Of a stretch of 64,000 nucleotides of DNA, positions 43,420-52,474 are shown in pieces. Location of the stretch: the NCBI RefSeq assembly GCF_029975155.1, contig NZ_JARKPQ010000139.1:28954-92953 (forward strand), written 5' to 3'. The notes beneath the pieces were generated by a model that was not told the origin of the DNA, made no database searches, and worked only from the letters and a program-made list of their open reading frames with translations. The position numbers were made by a program, and so were the translations under genes. The DNA is from Propionicimonas sp. (lineage in GTDB: Bacteria > Actinomycetota > Actinomycetes > Propionibacteriales > Propionibacteriaceae). Each line of letters opens with the position of its first letter. Position 1 is the stretch's first letter.

Positions 43420-44166
43420 ATGGGTAGAGGAGTCGCAGTCGTCACCGGGGCCAGCAGCGGGATCGGCGCCGCCACGGCCCGGATGCTCGCCGCGGAGGGC
43501 TTCGAGGTCATCTGCGCGGCCCGCAGGGCCGACCGGGTACAGGCACTGGCCGACGAGATCGGCGGACGGGCGCTCGCCTGCGACGTCACCGCCGACGCGG
43601 ACGTGGCCGCGCTCGCCGACGCGGCGGGACCCGAGCTCGAGGTGCTGGTGAACAACGCCGGCGGTGCGTTCGGCCAGGAGCCGGTCGCCGAGGCGGACGT
43701 GGACGCCTGGCAGCGGATGTACGCGGTGAACGTGATCGGGACGGAGAAGGTGACCCGCGCCCTCCTGCCAGCGTTGGTGGCCGCGCGCGGCGCCATCGTG
43801 TTCGTCACCTCCGTCGCGGCGGACGCGCCGTACGAGGGTGGCGCTGGCTACTGCGGCGCGAAGGCCGCCGAGCGGATGATCGCCGGCGCGCTCCGCCTGG
43901 AGTTCTTCGACCAGCCCGTCCGGATCACCGAGATCTGCCCGGGCATGGTGCACACCGAGGAGTTCGCGCTCACGCGTTTCGGCGGCGACCAGGCGAAGGC
44001 GGATGCGATCTACGCAGATGTCCCCGATCCGCTCTCGGCCGAGGACGTGGCCGAGGCCATCACCTGGATGGCCACCCGTCCCCGGCACGTGAACATCGAC
44101 CGGCTGACCATCCGTCCGGTCTCCCAGCCCGCCCAGCACAAGGTGTTCCGCGGCACCTACTCCTGA
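43420..44166 (+). CDS. Short-chain dehydrogenase/reductase
   Basis: A 248-residue classical SDR: cofactor motif TGASSGIGAAT (residues 9-19), NNAGGAF, catalytic Tyr/Lys in YCGAKAAERM and the ICPGMVHTEEF loop. The family resembles YdfG/serine 3-dehydrogenase-like reductases that act on 3-hydroxy acids and small aldehydes. Its 3' end overlaps the convergent oxidoreductase gene by 10 nt. Confidence 0.88.
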   Translation: MGRGVAVVTGASSGIGAATARMLAAEGFEVICAARRADRVQALADEIGGRALACDVTADADVAALADAAGPELEVLVNNAGGAFGQEPVAEADVDAWQRMYAVNVIGTEKVTRALLPALVAARGAIVFVTSVAADAPYEGGAGYCGAKAAERMIAGALRLEFFDQPVRITEICPGMVHTEEFALTRFGGDQAKADAIYADVPDPLSAEDVAEAITWMATRPRHVNIDRLTIRPVSQPAQHKVFRGTYS

Positions 44167-45044
44167 CTGACCCAGCGGCGGCGGGCGACCTCTATGACGG
44201 CGCTCTCGTTGGCGTCGCCGAGGCCGGACGCCAGCAGCGCGTTCAGCCCGTCGAGCGCCACCTCTCCGAACGGCGCCGCCAGCCCGAGCCGCGCGGCGAG
44301 CTGCATCGCGTACGCGGTGTCCTTGTGTCGCAACCGCGCGGAGAACACCACGTGTTCGTGGTCGGCGGCGACCATCCGACGGCCGTTCCGCACCACCTGA
44401 GGGCTCGCTGCCTGCCCACTGGCAAGGGCGGACGCCACCTGGCCGAGGTCGAGCCCTGCCCGCTCGGCGAGCGCCAGCCCCTCGGCGGCACCGGCGATCT
44501 GCACGGCGCCCATCAGGTTCACGATCAGCTTGTAGGCGGTGCCCGCCCCGACCGGACCGAAGTGGACGACCTGGTCGGCCAGCGGCGTGAGGACGGGGCG
44601 GGCCGCTGCCAGGTCAGCGTCCGCCGCGCCGACGAGCAGCGTCAGTGCACCCGACGCGGCGGCGTCCGGGAGGCCGGTGACCGGCGCGTCGATGTAGCGC
44701 AGCCCGGCCTCGCGCGCGGCGGTGGAGAGTTCCAGCACCCAGTCGTAGGAGAGCGTCGAGCACTCGATCGCAAGGGTTCCCGGACGCGGCCCGCCGGCGA
44801 GCACCCCGTCCGCTCCCAGCCAGACCGCCCGGGACCCCGGATCGTCGCTGACCATGGCGAACACCGCGTCCGCCCCCGTGGCAGCCTCTGCCGGGGTGGC
44901 GGCCAGTCGCGCGCCACGCTCGACGATGCCCTCGGCCCGTCCCGGCGTCCGGTTCCACACGACGAGGTCGTGTCCGGCCGTCAGCAGCCGGGACGCCATG
45001 CCGGCGCCCATCCGGCCGAGCCCGAGGAATGCGATCCGTGCCAT
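44157..45044 (-). CDS. NAD(P)-dependent oxidoreductase (3-hydroxyisobutyrate dehydrogenase family)
   Basis: A 295-residue beta-hydroxyacid dehydrogenase: RIAFLGLGRMGAGMASRLL Rossmann motif, DAPVTGLPDAAASGALTLLV substrate region and catalytic lysine in GAGTAYKLIVNLMGAV. Possible substrates are 3-hydroxyisobutyrate, tartronate semialdehyde or succinic semialdehyde; sequence alone does not decide. Convergent with the SDR gene and followed upstream by a large inverted repeat. Confidence 0.87.
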   Translation of the reverse strand: MARIAFLGLGRMGAGMASRLLTAGHDLVVWNRTPGRAEGIVERGARLAATPAEAATGADAVFAMVSDDPGSRAVWLGADGVLAGGPRPGTLAIECSTLSYDWVLELSTAAREAGLRYIDAPVTGLPDAAASGALTLLVGAADADLAAARPVLTPLADQVVHFGPVGAGTAYKLIVNLMGAVQIAGAAEGLALAERAGLDLGQVASALASGQAASPQVVRNGRRMVAADHEHVVFSARLRHKDTAYAMQLAARLGLAAPFGEVALDGLNALLASGLGDANESAVIEVARRRWVSQE

Positions 45045-45063
45045 GCCGCCGCACCCTAGCCGA

Positions 45064-45173
45064 TGAACGGAAAGGGGACGGTTCCTTTTCCGTTCAGCTT
45101 TCCACAGACCTCAGCACGCTCAGCGTGATCTATGGATAGCTGAACGAAAAGAGAACCGTCCCCTTTCCGTTCA
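45064..45173. repeat. 110-bp inverted-repeat element (GGGGACGGTTCC type)
   Basis: Near-identical 36-bp inverted arms (45064-45099; 45138-45173) begin TGAACGGAAAGGGGACGGTT and enclose a 38-bp centre with its own CACGCTCAGCGTG hairpin. It lies between the oxidoreductase promoter and the 3' end of the 1.3S gene. It looks like a small non-coding mobile-type element. Confidence 0.85.
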
Positions 45174-45179
45174 GCCGGC

Positions 45180-45539
45180 TCAGTCGAGCTCGACCAGGGC
45201 CTCCCCGGCCTGCACGGGCGTGCCCTTCTCGACCAGGATCCGGGCCACGAGGCCGGCCTTCGGCGCGGTGATCTCGGTCTCCATCTTCATGGCCTCGAGC
45301 ACGCACAGCACCTCGCCCGCCTCGATCTCCTGGCCCTCCTCGACCAGGATCCGGGCCACCGTGCCGGCCAGCGGCGCGACCACGGCGTTCGCCGAGGCGG
45401 CCTGGACCGACGCGGTCGTCGGGGTGTGGATGGCCCCACTGCCGCCGATCACGATCGCACCGAGCTGGGGAGCCTCCTGCTCCTCCACCTCCACGTCGAT
45501 GTCGTAGGCGATCCCGTTGACAGTCACCTTCAGTTTCAT
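45180..45539 (-). CDS. Methylmalonyl-CoA carboxyltransferase 1.3S biotin carrier subunit
   Basis: A 119-residue biotin carrier: N-terminal [20 protein letters not shown] that docks to 12S/5S, an Ala/Thr linker, and a biotinyl domain with the biotinylated lysine in [10 protein letters not shown]. It shuttles CO2 between the 12S and 5S subunits. Last gene of the transcarboxylase operon; length equals the known Propionibacterium 1.3S (about 123). Confidence 0.95.
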   Translation of the reverse strand: MKLKVTVNGIAYDIDVEVEEQEAPQLGAIVIGGSGAIHTPTTASVQAASANAVVAPLAGTVARILVEEGQEIEAGEVLCVLEAMKMETEITAPKAGLVARILVEKGTPVQAGEALVELD

Positions 45540-45552
45540 AACTTCTTCCTTC

Positions 45553-45819
45553 TCAGCGCGTGTACAGCGGGTGGTGGGCATGCTGGGAGCGCCGGGTGTT
45601 CGACGTCCAGTTGCGTCCCGTCGTGAAGTGGGGCTGACGACGCTTGGCCCGGTGGCCGAGGTAGGCCGCGACCGCGGCGGCGATCGCCACCATGGTCTCC
45701 TCGGGCACGTCCTGGCAGTGCAGTTCCAGCGCCTTGATCTTGATCTCCAGGCCCTCGATGCGCTCGGTGAGCGACGTGACGAGGTTCAGCAGTTCCGCTT
45801 CGTCGGCCATGTCGATCAC
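45553..45819 (-). CDS. Small helical protein of the transcarboxylase operon
   Basis: An 88-residue protein with an amphipathic helix ([20 protein letters not shown], heptad-like) followed by [20 protein letters not shown] and a basic, unstructured tail. The GTG at 45819 overlaps the 12S stop (GTGA); an internal ATG at 45810 is an alternative. It sits between the 12S and 1.3S genes and is probably an accessory or assembly subunit, comparable in position to small epsilon-type subunits of biotin carboxylase complexes. Function not established here. Confidence 0.75.
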   Translation of the reverse strand: MIDMADEAELLNLVTSLTERIEGLEIKIKALELHCQDVPEETMVAIAAAVAAYLGHRAKRRQPHFTTGRNWTSNTRRSQHAHHPLYTR

Positions 45820-47375
45820 ACCGGTCCGAGACCGTGCTTCTTGGCCGGCCGCAGCTCGCGCTTCGTGGCCAGCAGCTCGAGCGCCATGGCCACCTTGCGG
45901 CGAGTGTCACCGGGATCGATGATGTCGTCGACCAGGCCACGGGCGGCGGCCACGAACGGCGTCGAGAAGGTGTTGCGGTACTCCTCCACCAGCTCGGCCC
46001 GCCTGGCCACCGGATCCTCGGCAGCGGCGATCTCCTTGCGGAACACGATCTCGGCCGCACCCTCCGCGCCCATCACGGCGATCTCGGCGGTCGGCCAGGC
46101 GAACACCTTGTCCGCGCCGAGGTCCTTGCAGGCCATGGCGATGTAGGCGCCGCCGTAGGCCTTGCGCAGCACCACGGTGATCTTCGGGACGGACGCCGCG
46201 GAGTAGGCGTACAGCATCTTCGCGCCGTGGCGGATGATGCCGCCGTGCTCCTGGGCGACGCCGGGCATGTAGCCGGGGACGTCCACGAAGGTCACGATCG
46301 GGATGTTGAACGCATTGCAGAACCGGACGAACTTGCTGCCCTTGTCCGAGGAGTTGATGTCGAGCACGCCCGCCATCACGTTCGGCTGGTTCGCCACGAT
46401 CCCGACGCTGCGGCCGTTGATCCGGGCGAAGCCGACCACGATGTTCATCGCGTAGCCCGCCTGCACCTCGAGGAAGTCGGCGTTGTCGACCACCTTGGCG
46501 ATGACCTCGCGGACGTCGTACCCCTGCTTGCCGTCCACCGGGACGATGTCGTGCAGCGACGGGTCGTACTCCACGTTGTAGTCGCCGTCGATCATCGGCG
46601 GCTCTTCGGTGTTGTTCTGCGGCAGGAAGCTGAGCAGCTTCTTCGCGATCAGGATCGCCTGCTCGTCGTCATCGGCCACGAAGTGGTTCACGCCGGAGAC
46701 CGACATGTGCGCGTCCGCGCCGCCAAGGCGGTCGGAGTCGACCTCCTCGCCGGTGACCTGCTTGATCACGCTCGGCCCGGTGATGAACATGTGGGCCTTG
46801 CGGGTCTGGATGACGAAGTCGGTCAGGGCCGGGGAGTAGGCCGCGCCGCCGGCGCAGGGCCCGGCGATGATCGAGATCTGCGGCACCACGCCGGAGAGCA
46901 GGACGTTGGCGTAGAACACCTGGCCGTAGCCGGACAGGGAGTCGATGCCCTCCTGGACGCGGGCGCCGCCGGAGTCGTTGATGAAGACGAACGGGGTGCC
47001 CGTCTCCAGCGCCGCCTCCATCATGGCAACGACCTTCTTCGAGTGGGTCTCGCCGGCCGAACCGCCCATCACGGTGAAGTCCTGGCTGGCGATGTGCACC
47101 GGGCGGCCGAAGACCGAACCGGTGCCGGTGACCACGCCGTCGGCTGGCATGACCGCGGTGTCCATGCCGAAGGTGACCGTCCGGTTCTTCCGGAACAGGC
47201 CGATCTCCTGGAAGCTGTCCGGATCGATCAGCGCGTCGATCCGCTCCCGAGCGGTCATCTTGCCGGCGTCACGCTGCTTCTGCAGCCGGGCCTCGCCACC
47301 GCCGGCGCGGGCCGTCAGGCGGGCGTCGAGCAGCTCGTCGACCCGCTTCTTCATCGGTACTGGCTTCTTGCTCAT
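45816..47375 (-). CDS. Methylmalonyl-CoA carboxyltransferase 12S subunit
   Basis: A 519-residue crotonase-fold carboxyltransferase that moves the carboxyl group of methylmalonyl-CoA onto biotin. Seen: the oxyanion-hole glycines in NDSGGARVQEGIDSLSGYGQ and GPCAGGAAYSPALTDF, and FVDVPGYMPGVAQEHGGIIR with KAYGGAYIAMACKDLGAD. Homologous to propionyl-CoA carboxylase beta. Eleven nt after the 5S stop. Confidence 0.95.
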   Translation of the reverse strand: MSKKPVPMKKRVDELLDARLTARAGGGEARLQKQRDAGKMTARERIDALIDPDSFQEIGLFRKNRTVTFGMDTAVMPADGVVTGTGSVFGRPVHIASQDFTVMGGSAGETHSKKVVAMMEAALETGTPFVFINDSGGARVQEGIDSLSGYGQVFYANVLLSGVVPQISIIAGPCAGGAAYSPALTDFVIQTRKAHMFITGPSVIKQVTGEEVDSDRLGGADAHMSVSGVNHFVADDDEQAILIAKKLLSFLPQNNTEEPPMIDGDYNVEYDPSLHDIVPVDGKQGYDVREVIAKVVDNADFLEVQAGYAMNIVVGFARINGRSVGIVANQPNVMAGVLDINSSDKGSKFVRFCNAFNIPIVTFVDVPGYMPGVAQEHGGIIRHGAKMLYAYSAASVPKITVVLRKAYGGAYIAMACKDLGADKVFAWPTAEIAVMGAEGAAEIVFRKEIAAAEDPVARRAELVEEYRNTFSTPFVAAARGLVDDIIDPGDTRRKVAMALELLATKRELRPAKKHGLGPV

Positions 47376-47386
47376 CTCGTCCTACC

Positions 47387-48883
47387 TCAGGCCATCTCGA
47401 CGGTGACGGTGTTCTCGCGTCCACCGAGGGACACCTTGTACTTGATCGGGCCACGGACGGCGTTCGCCGCACCACTGGCCGCGTCGGCCTCGGCCTTCAG
47501 CTGCTCCGGGGTCTTGCCGACGTTCTTCGGGCCCTCGTCGCGGGTGCCGAAGAAGCCGGGGGCGACACCCGGGAACATCGCGTAGGTGAGCACGTCCTCG
47601 TCGCTGCCGTCGAAGCCGTCCAGCTTGGACGCCTCGTCGACCAGCTTGTCCCACTCCGGCGGGATCAGGTCGGCCGGACGGACGGTGATCGGCTCCTTCT
47701 TGGCCTGCGCCTGGGCGATCGCGACGACCTCGGGGTTCCGCTCGCCGATGCACTCGCCGTAATAGCCGAGCATCAGGTCGGCGAACTCGCCGGTCATCAC
47801 CTTGTACTTGCCCATCAGCACGTTGAACACGGCCTGCGTGCCCACGATCTGGCTGGACGGGGTGACCAGCGGCGGGTGGCCGGCGTCCGCCTTGACCAGC
47901 GGCACCTCCGCCATCACTTCCTTGATCCGGTCGCCGGCGCCCTGAGCCTTCAGCTGGCTCTCCATGTTCGAGAGCATGCCGCCGGGGATCTGGCTGGAGA
48001 AGATGTCGGTGTCGACCAGCGTGGCGGACTCGAACTCCGCGTACTTCGGCCGCACCTGGGCGAAGTGGTCGCGGATCTTCGTGAGCCGCTCCGGATCGAG
48101 GTTGGTCGTGTACGGCGTGCCTTCGAGCATCGCCACGAGCGACTCGGTCGGGTTGTGGCCCGGGCCCAGTGACATCGAGCTGATCGCGGTGTCGACGACG
48201 TCCGCACCCGCCTCGATGGCCTTCATCAGCGACACCAGGGTCACGCCGGTAGTGGCGTGGCAGTGGACGTTGATCTGGACGTCCTCGCCGTAGGTCTCCT
48301 TGATCCCGCGGACGATGTCGTACGCCGGCTGCGGCTGCAGCAGCGCAGCCATGTCCTTCAGCGCGAGCGACTCGGCACCCATGTCGAGCAGCTGGCCGGC
48401 CAGGTGCACATAGCCCTCGACGGTGTGCAGCGGCGAGATGGTGTAGCAGATCGTGCCCTGGGCGTGCTTGCCGGTCTTCTTCACCGCCTGCATCGCGTGG
48501 GCCATGTTGCGCGGGTCGTTCAGGGCGTCGAAGACGCGGAACACGTCCATGCCGTTCTCGGCGGACTTGTCCACGAACCGCTCCACCACTTCGTCCTCGT
48601 AGTGGCGGTAGCCGAGCAGGTTCTGGCCGCGCAGCAGCATCTGCAGCCGGGAGTTGGGCATCAGTTCACGGAAGGTCCGCAGCCGCACCCAGGGATCCTC
48701 GTTGAGGTACCGAATGCAGGAATCGTAGGTAGCCCCACCCCAGCACTCGACGCTCCAGTAGCCCGCCTGGTCGATGTCCTCGCACGCCCCGACCATGTCT
48801 TCGAGGGCCATGCGGGTCGCCATGAGGCTCTGGTGCGCGTCGCGGAGGGCGAGCTCGGTAACACCAATGGTTCGCTGACTCAT
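47387..48883 (-). CDS. Methylmalonyl-CoA carboxyltransferase 5S subunit
   Basis: A 498-residue pyruvate carboxyltransferase that transfers CO2 from biotin to pyruvate, giving oxaloacetate. Seen: LRDAHQSLMATRMALEDM (metal Asp), FRVFDALNDPRNM, the lysine to be carbamylated in LALKDMAALLQP and the metal histidines in VHCHATTG. First gene of the operon 5S-12S-small protein-1.3S. With methylmalonyl-CoA mutase and epimerase (not here) it drives the propionate cycle. Confidence 0.95.
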   Translation of the reverse strand: MSQRTIGVTELALRDAHQSLMATRMALEDMVGACEDIDQAGYWSVECWGGATYDSCIRYLNEDPWVRLRTFRELMPNSRLQMLLRGQNLLGYRHYEDEVVERFVDKSAENGMDVFRVFDALNDPRNMAHAMQAVKKTGKHAQGTICYTISPLHTVEGYVHLAGQLLDMGAESLALKDMAALLQPQPAYDIVRGIKETYGEDVQINVHCHATTGVTLVSLMKAIEAGADVVDTAISSMSLGPGHNPTESLVAMLEGTPYTTNLDPERLTKIRDHFAQVRPKYAEFESATLVDTDIFSSQIPGGMLSNMESQLKAQGAGDRIKEVMAEVPLVKADAGHPPLVTPSSQIVGTQAVFNVLMGKYKVMTGEFADLMLGYYGECIGERNPEVVAIAQAQAKKEPITVRPADLIPPEWDKLVDEASKLDGFDGSDEDVLTYAMFPGVAPGFFGTRDEGPKNVGKTPEQLKAEADAASGAANAVRGPIKYKVSLGGRENTVTVEMA

Positions 48884-48944
48884 GCGTCCTATCCTCTCAG
48901 AACGGCTACTACACCTCGTCGTATCCGGCCGATTCGGACAGGTG

Positions 48945-48961
48945 TGAGACGAGGCGTCTCA
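48945..48961 (-). terminator. Short hairpin between corA and the 5S gene
   Basis: TGAGACG-AGG-CGTCTCA (7-bp perfect stem) lies 52 nt past the corA stop and 62 nt before the 5S start, in the only gap between the two same-strand genes. It may end the corA transcript; no T-run. Confidence 0.45.
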
Positions 48962-49012
48962 TCTGTGCGAAATGGTGCTGCGGACGGAGCGTCGGCGGGC
49001 GGCCGCTGCGCC

Positions 49013-50131
49013 TCAGAGCCAGCGCTGGCGACGGAAGTTGCGGTAGAGCAGCAGGCACACCGCGGCCATGCCGGACAGCACCAGCGGATAGCCCCACGGG
49101 CTGCTCAGCTCGGGCATGAACTCGAAGTTCATGCCGTAGATGCCGGCGATCATCGTGGGGACGGCGGCGATCGCCACCCAGGCCGAGATCTTGCGCATGT
49201 CCTCGTTCTCCGCCACCGAGAGCCGGGCCACCGCCGCCTGCAGGATCGAGGACATCAGCTCGTCGTAGCTGCCGACCTGCTCGCGCACCTGCTCGAGGTG
49301 GTCGTGCACGTCGAGGAAGTACTGGCGCAGATCGCCGTCCTCTTGGGCCTCGGCGAGCTTGCGCAGCGGCGCGTGCAGCGGGGCCACCGTCCGCTTCATC
49401 TCGATCAGGTCGCGCTTGAGCTGGTAGATCCGCTCGACCTGCGGCGTGCCGCCCACGGCGAAGGCATGGCTCTCGATCTCCTCCACGTCCTCGGCAACCT
49501 CGTCGGCCACGCGCAGGTAGTCGTCCACGACGCTGTCGATCACGCCGTGCAGCACCGCGATCGGACCGCGCGCCAGCTGTTCCGGACGCGCTTCGAGGCT
49601 GCGGCGGACAGGCTGCAGCGGCGCGTACCGGCCGTGGCGCACGGTGAGCGCGAACCACCGCCCGACCAGGACGGTCGCCGTGCCGGTCTGGACGATCTCG
49701 CCGCCCTCGTCGCGGACGTCGGAGTCGACATAGCCGAGCGTGCGCAGCGACAGGAACAGCGTGCCGTCCTCGTAGCGCTCCAGCTTCGGCCGCTGCCGGG
49801 AGTTGCCGGCGTCCTCCAGAGCGAGCGGGTGGAGCCCGAAGACGTCGCGGAGGCCGTCCAGCTGGGCCGCGGTGGGCTCGAACAGGCCCAGCCACATGAA
49901 GCCGTCACCCGTGGCCGCCGCGCGGCAGGCCGAGGCGAAGTCGGACACCGGTTGCCGCTGCCCGTCCACGTAGAGCCCCCAGTCGATGGCGGCCAGCAGG
50001 GGATCAGCCGGCGTCGGGTCGATGACGACCGGGGACGCGGGCGTGGCCGGTCCCGGCGTCCGGCGCAGCTGGACGGGACGGAAGCTCGAGGCCAGCCCGA
50101 GACGGGTGGGCAGGGAGAAGTGCAGGTTCAT
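49013..50131 (-). CDS. corA: CorA-family magnesium/cobalt transporter
   Basis: A 372-residue channel: large N-terminal cytoplasmic domain with long helices, then two C-terminal membrane helices joined by the selectivity loop GMNFEFMPELSSPWGYP (YGMNF motif). It carries Mg2+ (and Co2+ or Ni2+) into the cell. The basic tail RNFRRQRWL is typical. A structured leader upstream may be an M-box. Confidence 0.94.
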   Translation of the reverse strand: MNLHFSLPTRLGLASSFRPVQLRRTPGPATPASPVVIDPTPADPLLAAIDWGLYVDGQRQPVSDFASACRAAATGDGFMWLGLFEPTAAQLDGLRDVFGLHPLALEDAGNSRQRPKLERYEDGTLFLSLRTLGYVDSDVRDEGGEIVQTGTATVLVGRWFALTVRHGRYAPLQPVRRSLEARPEQLARGPIAVLHGVIDSVVDDYLRVADEVAEDVEEIESHAFAVGGTPQVERIYQLKRDLIEMKRTVAPLHAPLRKLAEAQEDGDLRQYFLDVHDHLEQVREQVGSYDELMSSILQAAVARLSVAENEDMRKISAWVAIAAVPTMIAGIYGMNFEFMPELSSPWGYPLVLSGMAAVCLLLYRNFRRQRWL

Positions 50132-50139
50132 GGCGTGCT

Positions 50140-50300
50140 CCTCGCGAGGGAGCCCGCGGCAGGCTCTCGCCGAGCCCGGTCAGACCGGGAGCGCGCCGCG
50201 GGAGGTGGGCAGGACGGGTATCAGGGGACTACCGGGTGACATCCGCCTCACCTCCTCCGCTCAACCGCCGCAGCGGGCACGTCGCTTCCGCAGGAAATGG
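50140..50300 (-). ncRNA. Structured corA leader, possible M-box magnesium riboswitch
   Basis: On the minus strand the leader contains GGAGGTGAGGCGGATGT (around 50239-50256), then CTGATACCCGTCCTGCCC, recalling the GGTGAGGCTCCT...GATAC...CTGCCC core of M-box Mg2+ riboswitches. It is followed by stem-forming GC-rich segments up to the corA start. Position before a Mg2+ transporter fits. I could not verify the fold; the call is tentative. Confidence 0.38.
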
Positions 50301-50319
50301 TAGCCCTAGCCGAACAACC

Positions 50320-50399
50320 GTCATCCCGGACTCGATCCGGGATCTCCCTCACGGGCCCTGCCGGTCGGGTGCAGGGATCCCGGCGTCCGCCGGGATGAC
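50320..50399. repeat. GTCATCCCGG paired-palindrome repeat
   Basis: A left palindrome GTCATCCCGGACTCGATCCG, a 35-bp GC-rich centre and a right palindrome GGATCCCGGCGTCCGCCGGG-ATGAC form the same composite layout as the units at 16401 and 52477. It lies between the GTPase 3' end and the corA leader. Confidence 0.83.
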
Positions 50400-50431
50400 G
50401 GTGGGTGGGAGACGGGGTGGCCGATGGGAAC

Positions 50432-51562
50432 TCAGCCCGTCTGCTGCTTGTGGCGGATCCGCGGCAGGCGCTTGGCGAGCTCGGACTCGAAGAGGTGGCC
50501 GACGGCGTTGGCGTCGAGCTTGCCGCCGAGGGTGGGCAGCGTGCCGGCGAACGCCCGCTGGCAGACGACGAGCCAGGCCTGGCCCATGGCGAGGGTGAAC
50601 GAGGATGCGACCGAGGCGTTGATCACGCCGCCGACGACGCTCCCGGCGCCCGGGATGAACTTCAGCAGGCCGGCGGCAGCCGCCCGTCCGGCCGACGTGG
50701 CCACCGAGGTGGACGCGATCGCCAGCAGCGCCGACTTGTCCAGCCCCAGCCCGTGGAGCTGGGCGATCCGGGCCATCATCGACAGCTGGACCGGCACCAG
50801 GATCGCGGCGGACGAGAACGGGATCGGCACCGCGGCGGCAGCGGCGGCCGCGGTCACCGCTGCTCCGATCGCCTTGTGCGCCTGTGAACCCTTGAGCTCA
50901 AGATCGATCGCCTGGGCCGCGGCGAGGGCTCCCTGGACAGCTTCCGGAGCGCGGCGAAAGGTGGCGCCGAGCACCTCCACCAAGCCGTAGGGCGGCTGAC
51001 CGGTGAACTGGTCCCTCATCGCGTAGGTCATGAACGGTCGTCCGTCCACGATCGGCAGGTTCCGCACCTCCAGCTGGCGGGCGAGCTCGACGGCGTCCGG
51101 GTGGTACATCCCGTCCCGCATCGGCACCTGGGTGAGCACGAGCACGACCGGCAGGCCGAGGGAGTCGAGGGTGCGGACGAAGCGCTCCTCGAACTCCTCG
51201 AACCGGCGATCCATGCCGCGGACGCAGTACCAGACGATGTGGATCTGCTCGTCGATCGGCTTGCCGCGGCTCTCCTTCACCGCCTTGGTGAGCTCCTTGA
51301 CGATCTCGTCGTCGTCCCGGCCGAGCTCGAGGCCACGGGTGTCGATCACCCCGAGCGAGCCGCGCTTGTCGAGGTAGAGATGGGAGCCCGTGGTCACCGG
51401 GGCGCCGATGCCGGTCACCGCCACGGGCTCGCCGAAGATGGCGTTGACCAGGGTGGACTTGCCCACCCCCGTCTTGCCGAACACGCCGATGTTGACCCGG
51501 CCGAGCTCGGCTTCCTGTTTGGCGAACTCGGCCCGGAAGCTCTCGGTGAACCACTGCGTCAC
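50432..51562 (-). CDS. Era/YfjP-like GTPase with hydrophobic C-terminal domain
   Basis: A 376-residue protein: N-terminal G domain with G1 GKTGVGKST (about 29-37), G2-region PVTTG, G3 DTRGLELG, and TQVP in place of a canonical NKxD G4. The C-terminal half (about 215-376) is Ala/Gly-rich with several hydrophobic helices, resembling the DUF697/YcjF-type membrane-associated segment. The role is unknown; such GTPases are linked to stress or membrane homeostasis. Divergent from the alpha/beta hydrolase gene. Confidence 0.84.
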   Translation of the reverse strand: MTQWFTESFRAEFAKQEAELGRVNIGVFGKTGVGKSTLVNAIFGEPVAVTGIGAPVTTGSHLYLDKRGSLGVIDTRGLELGRDDDEIVKELTKAVKESRGKPIDEQIHIVWYCVRGMDRRFEEFEERFVRTLDSLGLPVVLVLTQVPMRDGMYHPDAVELARQLEVRNLPIVDGRPFMTYAMRDQFTGQPPYGLVEVLGATFRRAPEAVQGALAAAQAIDLELKGSQAHKAIGAAVTAAAAAAAVPIPFSSAAILVPVQLSMMARIAQLHGLGLDKSALLAIASTSVATSAGRAAAAGLLKFIPGAGSVVGGVINASVASSFTLAMGQAWLVVCQRAFAGTLPTLGGKLDANAVGHLFESELAKRLPRIRHKQQTG

Positions 51563-51661
51563 GGGCCCAGCCTATGGGTGGGCTGCGTCCAGACCATGGG
51601 GCCTCACCCTGACGCGCCCCGGGAACGGCCTGGGCACTGCCCCGGCGCATAGCATCTGCGT

Positions 51662-52474
51662 ATGGCCATCAGGTCAGCGGACGGCGTCGACGTCATCGTC
51701 GCCGAGGACGGGTCGGGACCCGCGATCCTCGTGGTGCACGGTGGCCTGAGCGACGAGTCGCCCTGGGCGAAAGTCGCTGCCGAGTTGGCGCCACGGTTCC
51801 GCGTCCTGCGGATCCGGCGGCGGCTCTACCGTCCCGAGCTGCCCGCTGATCCGGCCACCGACTTCGGCCTCGAGGTGGCCGACCTCACCGCCGTGGCGGC
51901 GACGCTGGAGCCGCCCGTCCTGCTCGTCGGGCACTCCTCCGGCGCCGTGGTCGCGCTCGAGGCGATGCTGGCGCTGCCGGACGCCTTCGCCGGCGCCGTG
52001 CTGTACGAGCCGCCCATTCCCGATCTGCCTCTCGGCCGGCCCGATTCGCTCGTCCGCGCCCGGGCCGCCCTGGCCGGCGGCCGCACCGGACGCGCGATCC
52101 GGATCTTCCTCGCCGACGTCGTGCGGGTGGGGTGGACGGCCGCGGCGCTCGCCGGGCTCGCGACCCGGTGGGTCCCGCTGATGCGCACCTTCGGCCCACG
52201 CCAGATCGACGACTGGGACGCGCTCTGCCGGCTCGGACCCCGGCTCGACGCCTACGCCGCGATCCGGACGCCGGCCCTGCTCCTCACCGGAGATCGCAGC
52301 CCGGCTCACCTGGGCGAGCGGGTGCGCCTGCTCGCCGCCGCGATGCCGGACGCCAGGGTCGAGGTCATGCCCGGCCAGGGCCACGCCGCCAACGATCGGG
52401 CTCCGCGCGTGGTCGCGGACGAGATCGCGGCCTTCGCGGAGAGGGTCGGAGCCCGGGATGACGGAACCTCCTGA
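51662..52474 (+). CDS. Alpha/beta-fold hydrolase
   Basis: A 270-residue hydrolase: oxyanion-region LVVHGGLSDESPWA, nucleophile elbow GHSSGAV (Ser about 98), LLTGDRSPAHL with a likely acid, and the catalytic histidine in GQGHAAN. The final residues (VGARDDGTS) are encoded by one half of the GATCCCGGGTCGGAGCCCGGG repeat that continues downstream, so the C-terminus is repeat-derived. Substrate unknown. Confidence 0.85.
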   Translation: MAIRSADGVDVIVAEDGSGPAILVVHGGLSDESPWAKVAAELAPRFRVLRIRRRLYRPELPADPATDFGLEVADLTAVAATLEPPVLLVGHSSGAVVALEAMLALPDAFAGAVLYEPPIPDLPLGRPDSLVRARAALAGGRTGRAIRIFLADVVRVGWTAAALAGLATRWVPLMRTFGPRQIDDWDALCRLGPRLDAYAAIRTPALLLTGDRSPAHLGERVRLLAAAMPDARVEVMPGQGHAANDRAPRVVADEIAAFAERVGARDDGTS

